A stretch of DNA of 64,000 nt. It comes from Cochliopodium minus. Taxonomy: Eukaryota; Discosea; Himatismenida; Cochliopodiidae. The DNA lies in NCBI GenBank assembly GCA_024220525.1, contig JAMYWO010000037.1:143603-207602 (forward strand), written 5' to 3'. The notes under the pieces were generated by a model. It worked only from the letters and a program-made list of their open reading frames with translations, did not search any database and was not told the DNA's origin. A program made the position numbers and the translations under genes. The stretch's first letter is position 1; every line of letters starts with the position of its first letter. Below are positions 57,501 to 64,000 of this stretch, in pieces.

Positions 57501-60337
57501 GTTGCACGGAGCCATTCACTTGGATCCTTCTTTCTTGATTCCCAAAACAGAAAAGATTCAAGAGAAAAACTTGGTGCTCCTTCTGGATCAAAACGGAACT
57601 GTGTTGACTCTCCCTTATGATCTAACTTACCCTTTTGCAAGATATGTTGCTCAACAGAACATCACCAGTTTGAAGAGGTTTCACTTTGGTCTTGTGTTCC
57701 GTAAGAACCACACCAGTGGTCAACCCAAGAAGCTTGTGGAGCTTGACTTTGATATCGTGGGTTCCCCTACTTATCGAATAGCGCACAATGCTGAAGTACT
57801 TCGTGTTGCCATGGAAATTTTGAGTGATTTTTCTCCTTATTTTGGAGCTTTTTATATCAAAGTAAAATTTTTTTTTCATCTATTCATTTTCTATTTTATT
57901 TTTCTCTTTTTTTTTTATAAATTAAAATCATTTTTTAATGTAATTTTATTTTTATTTTTTTAATTTTTTTATTCTTTTAAAAAATATTTTTTAATTTTAT
58001 AAATCTTTTATTTTTTTTTTATGAAATTAACAGATAAACCTGTGTCAACTCATAGATGCAATTTTGGAGACTTGCAAAATACCCAGCGAAAAATGGGAGC
58101 AAGTTTACAAGCTGCTAAAGGGAAGCAATGCGAGAGGAAGCTTGTTGAAATCCAAACTTTATGATTTGAAAATAGAAGAGAAGAATGTCGAAAAGCTTTT
58201 CGAGTTTTTGAAGCTCAAAGGAGGTTTCCTCAGTATCGTCAAATCCATGCAAAATCTTTTTCATTCTAGCAAGAAGGGTCTTGAGGTCATCTCGCAACTG
58301 GAAACGTTGGCATCCTACTTGAAAATAATGGGCATTTTGAAACGAGTAAAAAAAAAAACAAAAACAAATCTTATTTCACAATCACAACGATATAGAAATC
58401 ATCTACATCGATGATAATATGATGCTTGAATCTCTTTTCTTTATAATATTTTATATATATCTGATAATGATTCATTATAGTAATAATATGTGATATTTTT
58501 TATAAAAATTGCAAAAATCTTGAATTTTTTGAAATTTCTTTGCATCATAAAAAATTTGAGTTGTGTTTATATCAGATCATTTCAAGTTTAATGCTTAAAA
58601 TCATGGTGATTACGTATAATTGAAATCACTTTATCTTTATAATGCATTCAAATGATTTTACAAAAAAAATTTTTGTGGATGCTCATTATGACCGAGAATA
58701 ACATATCTTAATTAGAAACAAAAATATTTATTTTTAGATTTAATTTCGATTCCATTGTTGGTTTTTATTGTTTACTCGATAAAGTTTATAAAAATAATTT
58801 CAAATAAGAAACAATCTCCAAATAAACATCTCTGGGAGTATTAAAAGTTTCATATTGGAAAAACCAACTATAATATGTTAATCCTAAATATATCAATGAG
58901 ATGGAATAAAAATGGAGCTGCCATAAAAATTCTCTTCTTTGAAAAAAAAAAGAAAATATTCTTCTTTCCTTATTAATCATGATATTTTTCTTATTAATTA
59001 AATCTTGATACAAATTTTAAATTTAACAGACGAAGATAGACTTGGCTTTGCCCATCAAAAGGAGCTACTACAGTGGGATGGCCTTCCAGATTCTCTTCAA
59101 AAACCCAGACGAACAGATCGTGGCAGCAGGAGGACGTTACGACAAACTGATTTCCAGCTTCAAAACAAACCAGTCCAAATTGACGTGCGCAGTGGGAGTG
59201 AAAATAGCCATTGAAAAAATTGTGGCGGGAATACACAAAGCAGAAATACAGAAAAACTTGAACAAGTTTAGTTCCAACGTTCAAGTTTTGGTATGTTCTG
59301 TCTCTAAGGAGAAAGTGATCGATGAAAAGAAATCTTTGAAGATGTTGGAGGAGAGGATGAGCATTGCAAAGTCTTTGTGGAAATGTGGGATCTCGGCAGA
59401 GTATTTTCATGACGAGATGAATGAGGAAAAGCTGATAAGTAGTTGTAAATCTAGTGCGATAGATTGGATGATCATCTTGAAAATCAAGTTTTTGCTGCAG
59501 GGTTTGGTCAAGATCTTGTACGTCCCTGACAAAACTCACTCCAACGTCAAAATTAATGACATTGTCACGTATCTCTCTTCCAAAATTGTAAATAAACCTG
59601 GCATCGTTGATCCTGCTCCTCCCAACAACAGCAACATCATTGAATCCAACGTAAACAGTGTAAACAAAGTCTCTATCATTGAGACAAATAATGAAAACAA
59701 CCTCAACATTAATAAAAAGAACATTAACAATAATAACAACAATAACATTGTTGAATCGAAGAGTATTCATTCAACACAATCTTCGAGCATTCCCAAAAAC
59801 CAACCTCCGAGCCCACAAACGAATCATCCTCTTCATGGCAACAACCTTTCTCGAAATAACAATAACAGTTTCGTTGTTGGTAGCCCCCCTTCTAACGATG
59901 GTAACAACCCCCTCTTCAGCAATATCGATACCTCCAGCGATATCATCCACATCATCAAATCCAAGCAATCCCAAAGCCATCAAAAAGATGTCACTGTTGT
60001 GATCCTCGAATCAGATAACAAGCCAATGAGGGTCAGTGACAAAAAGTTCCTAGAGAACAGCATCAAAAAGACGATTTCCAACAAGATCCTCCGCATTGAT
60101 TCGCAGAGATCTTTTAGTGTTGTCGCTCTTGAACTCCCTTTTGGAATCATCAAGGAGATGACCACCCTTTCTACCCCCTCCATCAAGAACATCCATGCTC
60201 CTGTTTCCAAATACATCAAGTTTCGAGATTTGATCATGGATCTCAAAAACTTTTTGACCAAAGCCATCATTGAGAAGTTGCCTTGTGTATTTATTTATTC
60301 TGTTCCTGATGAAAAATTTGATTTCATGGCCTTATAA
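54572..60337 (+). CDS. ifkA: GCN2/IFK-type eIF2-alpha kinase (1592 aa)
   Basis: Five exons: 54572-54640, 54712-56802, 56863-57861, 58034-58345 and 59030-60337. GCN2 senses uncharged tRNA in amino-acid starvation and phosphorylates eIF2-alpha. RWD domain (~1-110): FLQNELTAIHYIF, MGMNYPNEIPEITL. An acidic linker precedes a pseudokinase (~215-440; DFG is DYG and no catalytic HRD Asp is seen). Active kinase (~517-870): GSGGQGSVFKV, YAIKKVRL, an acidic insert, IHRDLKPSNIFLD, IGDFGLA, GTPFYVSPEQ. Histidyl-tRNA synthetase-like domain (~890-1250): AAGGRYDKLISSF. The C-terminal region has an Asn/Ser-rich insert (~1340-1450) before the end. Intron 4 is unusually long (684 nt). In Dictyostelium, ifkA/ifkB set the growth-development switch. 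Confidence 0.95.
58346..59029. other. Long intron 4 of the GCN2 gene
   Basis: 684 nt between exons, much longer than the usual 50-150 nt here. It holds mostly AT-rich sequence, plus an antisense 64-codon ORF (listed separately) at its 3' half. It has a standard GT donor and AG acceptor. Confidence 0.75.
58786..58980 (-). CDS. Candidate nested antisense small protein (64 aa) with a membrane helix
   Basis: Antisense ORF inside GCN2 intron 4 with the ATG at 58980. It has non-repetitive composition: MINKERRIFSF, then WQLHFYSISLIYLGLTYYSW, a likely single membrane helix, and a polar tail TPRDVYLEIVSYLK. The balanced use of Trp, Arg, Glu and Thr is unlike random AT-rich intron ORFs in this window. 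It could be a nested gene, part of a displaced gene, or chance. No family was recognised. Confidence 0.35.
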   Translation of the reverse strand: MINKERRIFSFFFQRREFLWQLHFYSISLIYLGLTYYSWFFQYETFNTPRDVYLEIVSYLKLFL

Positions 60338-60415
60338 AAAATTCAAAATTTATTTTGTGTTGAAAGATTAAAGAAAAGTTTATTTTATTTCTGTTCTTTT
60401 ATTGTGTTATCCATT

Positions 60416-61981
60416 TTAGTCACAATACATTTTGGGAGGTTCATAAGCAAAGTTCAAAACAGATCCGTTCTTCAAACCAGACTCCCTCACACTCTTTGAG
60501 TCAGGATTCCAGTTTGCGGAAATCTCAAGAGAAAAAAATTCATGTGGAAGTTTGAAGTTGTGATGCTCCCCCAGTGAATTTTGTATTACATTCACCAATC
60601 GTTTCAAAGATGAATTGGGGGATATTTTGACAGTGTGAGAAGACATGACTATTCAAAATAAGAAATTGAAACAAAAAACTGTTTTAAAACAAAATACCTA
60701 GATTATTCCTATTTCTGTCAACTTGTTGGATATTTATTTGAAAATCTTGGTCAAGATATTGTTGTTTCCATGTTTTTTCTTTGTCTTTTTCAGGTAGTTT
60801 GTCCATCCAACTGTATTCTACTTCCAATCTTTTTTTCCTTTATAAATTTTAAAAAAAGTTTAGCTCCTTGAAACAAATGATGAAAAAATAGATTAAAAAA
60901 TAAAAACAATTTTAGAAAACAAATGAAAATACTTCAAAAGAAAAATAAATATTTAAATTTACCAATGAAAATCGTTTTCACAGTGGTTTTTCCATTTTTT
61001 ACAAACAGTGTTTAATTGGGGAAGCTCATTTGTTTTAAAGTATGAAAGAATAATTGGCCAAACACTATTCGGTAATTCATTAATTTTGAATTCGTTTTTG
61101 AGAGTTCTTTCGTCAACTAAAACGAAAAGGCTGGGTAAAAGAGGGAAAGGAGTTTTTGTGTTTTCATCTTCCCCAACTTCTTCATCTATATCATTTTCCT
61201 AAAAAATTGTATAAAACAAAAATCATTTGTTTTAGTTTGTAAATTAAAATTTTTATACCACTAGATGAGATATATTAAGAATATTGGTATTGAGTAGATT
61301 AAACACTGGTAAGCTCTGGTAATTAGGTCCGTTACTTTCACTTTTGTGTTTATAATAAAAAATGAAGTTTCCAGGTAAGCAACTCATTTTACTCTTTATC
61401 TGCAAAAGAGTGGATTTATCATTTGGTGAGTAATTATAATCTCCAATGACATCTTATTAAAAGATTCAATGAATATGTTTTATAAATTGTAAAAAAAAAA
61501 AAAAAATTTTTAAAAGTATCTTTGTTGTAAAAATCTTTATTATTTTTTTTATTATCTTGTTTTTTATTATCTTTGTTTTTTATTTTTTTTTATTATCTTT
61601 GTTTTTTATTTTTATTTTTTCACCATTGTTTATGTCCTTCCCTGTTCTAAATACGTAGTTGAAGTCATCCACTTTAAAATGATTCATACTCCTCACATTA
61701 TCTCTGTTGATGTAAGATGTGGTTACTTCTCCCAAGTACTGGCAGATCCCGTATTTTTTGTGGCTCTTTTTATCAACAAATTTTACAAGTTTGTTTATAT
61801 ATTCTATGGAAGAATAAATAATTCAGTATAGTTTATGATATTGAAGGGAATCATTTGTATAAGGAATGTTAAAATATTATTTGAGGGTTTTTATTATTGC
61901 AAATTTATAAGTGTTCATTCAAAATATAAGAAAGAATTATTGAGTATTATTTGTTATACCATTTTGAGTGGGTGGATCCAT
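60416..61981 (-). CDS. F-box protein with C-terminal ubiquitin-like segment (334 aa)
   Basis: Six exons: 61981-61960, 61803-61624, 61452-61259, 61198-60963, 60837-60698 and 60648-60416. The F-box is in the centre (ELPNSVWPIILSYFKTNELP, then TVCKKWKNHCENDFHWKKR), a substrate receptor for SCF ubiquitin ligases. The last ~70 residues resemble a ubiquitin-like fold (SHTVKISPNSSLKRLVNVIQ, SGLKNGSVLNF). The N-terminal part has another strand-rich segment (KSTLLQIKSKMSCL). A 76-codon ORF at the 3' end with its own ATG (60646) is only the last exon. Substrate unknown. Confidence 0.7.
61500..61620. repeat. Intronic T-rich tandem units in the F-box gene
   Basis: TTATTATCTTTGTTTTTTAT-like units occur two to three times in intron 2 of the F-box gene, with poly-T runs. 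Confidence 0.75.
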
Positions 61982-62410
61982 TTCAATTTTTTTTTTTTTT
62001 TAATTTTTATTTGTTTTTTTCTTTTGTGTTTTTCACAATAAAAGAGAAAAGTTATCTCAAATTTTGAGTTTCAAGTTTCATCCATTTGAGAAAAGCAAAG
62101 TTAAATACATATATCTCAAAGCAAACCATATTCTCCATTTAGATATCAGTTTTGTAAAATTCTACTTTGAAAACATTTGGACTTTGAAAATCTTTTTAAG
62201 AAATTGGAGATCTCATGGAATTCAGAGAATACAGAACTACCACTGTTGGGATATGCCAATTTTTACTTTGTTGGCGGAAAACCAAAAAGAGCATCACTTG
62301 AGATTCTAAAAATTTGGTGTTTTTTCTTCAACTTCACAAGAAAATTTTCAAGACTTTTTATTTTTAAAAAGCATCTAACAATTTTTATAAAAATCACCAT
62401 TAAAAAAAAA
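61982..62410. other. Intergenic region with coding-like but unresolved ORFs
   Basis: 429 bp between the F-box gene (-) and LCMT1 (+). After a T-rich 5' part, ~62060-62330 has non-repetitive composition. One frame reads FENLFKKLEISWNSENTEL, then YANFYFVGGKPKRASLEIL; an overlapping frame reads KSKVKYIYLKANHILHL. Neither starts with an ATG and no introns could be fitted. It could be a decayed gene or an unrecognised exon. Confidence 0.4.
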
Positions 62411-63791
62411 ATGCAAATCCAATCTTTCGATCAAGCAGTTAGAGATACCAATGATGATGCAGCATCTTGCAAATTGTTCGAATTAAACCATATTCTCTTT
62501 TAATTTTTCAATTAATATTTTCATCAAAATTCAGCTCATCTGTATCTAAAGGATATTATAAAGATGAATATCTCCAATATTTCGTGAAAAAAGAGACTCT
62601 GATAGTCAGGGCTCCATTGATGAATAGGGGCTATTATGCTCGTGTAGATTTTTTCAGGAACAAAATAAATAGTTTCATTGGAGATGGCACACAAGAAAGG
62701 CAAATAATAAACATAGGAGCAGGATTCGATACCACATTTTTTAATTTGGTAAAATGAAAACTGAAAATTTATATATTTGAAAGAAAAAATTTTTTATAAT
62801 TTAGATATTGATTGATTAATATTGATATAACAAATTTTTATTTGATAAATTGAAATATCTCGAATTAAACTTTAATTCCTATCATTTATATATGAATTTC
62901 TGAAAATATGTTTTTGTTGTGACGAACTAAAATTTAAATCCAGATTGATTCTTGAAATGCTTGACAAAATAAATTTACCAAAGAATTTTATTACTTCTAG
63001 ATCAATAACAATCCAAACTTGAAAATAAATTATGTTGAGACAGATTTCAAGGAGGTCACTATCAAAAAAAAGAGCATCATAGATTTCAACCAGAGCCTTA
63101 AAACTCTAATAGGTGAAGAAAAGAAACAAGTGGAAGGAGAGATACACTGCGAGAAATATCATTTGATATCATTAAATTTAAGGGACTCAAAAAATTTGGA
63201 CGAATATTTTCTCGTAAATTGTGGTTTAAAAAAAGAGTAACTTTACAAAAAAAAAATATAAATTGATTAATTTTTTTTCAATTTTTTTTTTTATTCAGAG
63301 TTCCTACTCTTTTTGTTTCCGAATGTGTTTTAATTTATGTCCCACCCGAAAATGGGACTGACCTCATCAAGTGGAGCTGTGATACATTCCAAACCAGTGC
63401 TTTTATAACTTATGAACAAATCAATCCTGATGATCCTTTTGGGAAAACAATGATATCAAATTTAAAAGTAAATTTCTCATAATCCCCTATTTTTTTCTTA
63501 ATTTAAAATTCTCAGAAAAAAAAAATTTCACTTCTTAGCTTTAAGAAATATCCTAGCCTCGAGACACAAAAGGAAAGATATGTCACTTGTGGGTTCAACC
63601 AATGCAACGCTTTCACTATGTATCATGTTTATAATCATTTCATAGATCCTAAAGACAAGCAAAGGATCGAGAGGATTGAGTGGTTTGATGAGCTTGAAGA
63701 GTGGAAAATGATTCTTGAGCATTATGTGGTTGTTTTGGCTTTTCAAGATAAGACCAATACCTTCCCAAACATCAATTTTGTTCATAATTGA
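62411..63791 (+). CDS. lcmt1: Leucine carboxyl methyltransferase 1 (319 aa)
   Basis: Five exons: 62411-62475, 62535-62748, 63001-63236, 63299-63467 and 63516-63791. LCMT1 methylates the C-terminal Leu of PP2A catalytic subunits with S-adenosylmethionine, guiding holoenzyme assembly. Motifs are CKFSSVSKGYYKDEYLQYFV, MNRGYYARVDFF, the SAM-binding INIGAGFDTTFF, VETDFKEVTIKK, the ISLNLRDSKNLDEYF segment, FVSECVLIYVPPENGTDLIK and FITYEQINPDDPFGKTMISN. The last exon start at 63516 keeps frame through ten A residues; the later acceptor near 63537 would not. Length matches the family (~330). Confidence 0.95.
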
Positions 63792-64000
63792 CAAAAATTT
63801 GTCTCTTTTTCTGCCATCAAGTTCAATTTAAGGATATAAATAAGTTTATTAAAATTCTCTGATCCCAAAAGAAAATTATCAAAAGCCTAAAAAATTTCAT
63901 TATTTATCTTGATAAGCAAAATATATCTTAAATAAAGAATATGTAACAAATTTGAATCAATCAAAAATATAAAAAAAAATTGTTTAAATTGTACAAATAT
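63792..64000. other. 3' flank, no feature
   Basis: AT-rich sequence after the LCMT1 stop. No ORF or RNA gene was seen. Confidence 0.5.

Noticed and set aside
58994-59770. Minus-strand 258-codon ORF
   Set aside because: Antisense to GCN2 exon 5, where the Asn/Ser-rich insert reads as Val, Ile and Phe runs.
60416-60646. Stand-alone 76-aa ubiquitin-like gene
   Set aside because: The ATG is internal: an in-frame acceptor just upstream joins it to the F-box exons with matching phase.
1-64000. tRNA, rRNA, CRISPR, LTR or other virus-like elements
   Set aside because: Scanned by eye for tRNA arm patterns, spaced direct repeats, terminal repeats and reverse-transcriptase, integrase or capsid motifs; none seen. 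The YqaJ gene has a viral-type domain but no accompanying element.

Overview
This is an AT-rich nuclear window from a protist with many genes. The genes are interrupted by short GT-AG introns, mostly 50-150 nt and T- or A-rich, with poly-Asn and poly-Gln tracts in several proteins. Intergenic gaps are short. The gene set includes a talin without a villin headpiece, a member of the Ca-regulated 34-kDa actin-bundling family, a GCN2/IFK-type kinase, a CELF protein with Asn-rich linkers and several F-box proteins. It points to an amoebozoan, most likely a dictyostelid-like social amoeba. This is an inference from gene content; no marker RNA lies in the window. The standard genetic code fits (TAA, TAG and TGA all end genes). 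I rebuilt most genes by joining exons so that every junction keeps frame.

Layout. 0-12.6 kb: a hypothetical gene, a small F-box/zinc-ribbon gene, a CELF-type RNA-binding gene (-), an SCP-2 sterol carrier gene, proteasome subunit PSMB4, a WD40-like gene (-), an LRR protein with a RING/U-box-like Cys/His cluster, an F-box-Rab-CAAX fusion and an LRMDA-type LRR gene. 12.8-19.5 kb: a sortilin/VPS10 gene cut off next to an assembly gap (the single n at 15547), an LRR fragment, an ankyrin gene, an LRR gene (-) with a possible frameshift, an unknown gene (-) and a stop-interrupted relic ORF. 19.5-31.2 kb, all on the minus strand: splicing factor PRP18, talin and DNA ligase I. 31.4-47 kb: CCR4-NOT subunit NOT3/5 (+), TBL1 WD40 corepressor (+), SIN3 corepressor (-) and the giant multidomain acetyl-CoA carboxylase (+). 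47-64 kb: the 34-kDa-type actin bundler (+), a RhoGEF-PH-RhoGAP-like-LIM-LIM protein (-), an RSC9/ARID2-like chromatin protein (+), a YqaJ-type nuclease with an N-terminal hydrophobic segment (+), GCN2 (+), an F-box protein (-) and leucine carboxyl methyltransferase LCMT1 (+).

Themes. The genes are mainly housekeeping and do not form one pathway. Three themes recur. Ubiquitin/proteasome: PSMB4, three F-box proteins and an LRR-RING-like protein. Transcriptional repression and chromatin: TBL1, SIN3, NOT3 and the RSC9/ARID2-like protein. Cytoskeleton: talin, the actin bundler and the Rho regulator. The least ordinary items are the F-box-Rab-CAAX fusion, the RhoGEF-RhoGAP-LIM protein, and the YqaJ nuclease with a membrane-anchor-like N terminus. 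I see no tRNA or rRNA gene, CRISPR array, intact transposon or provirus.
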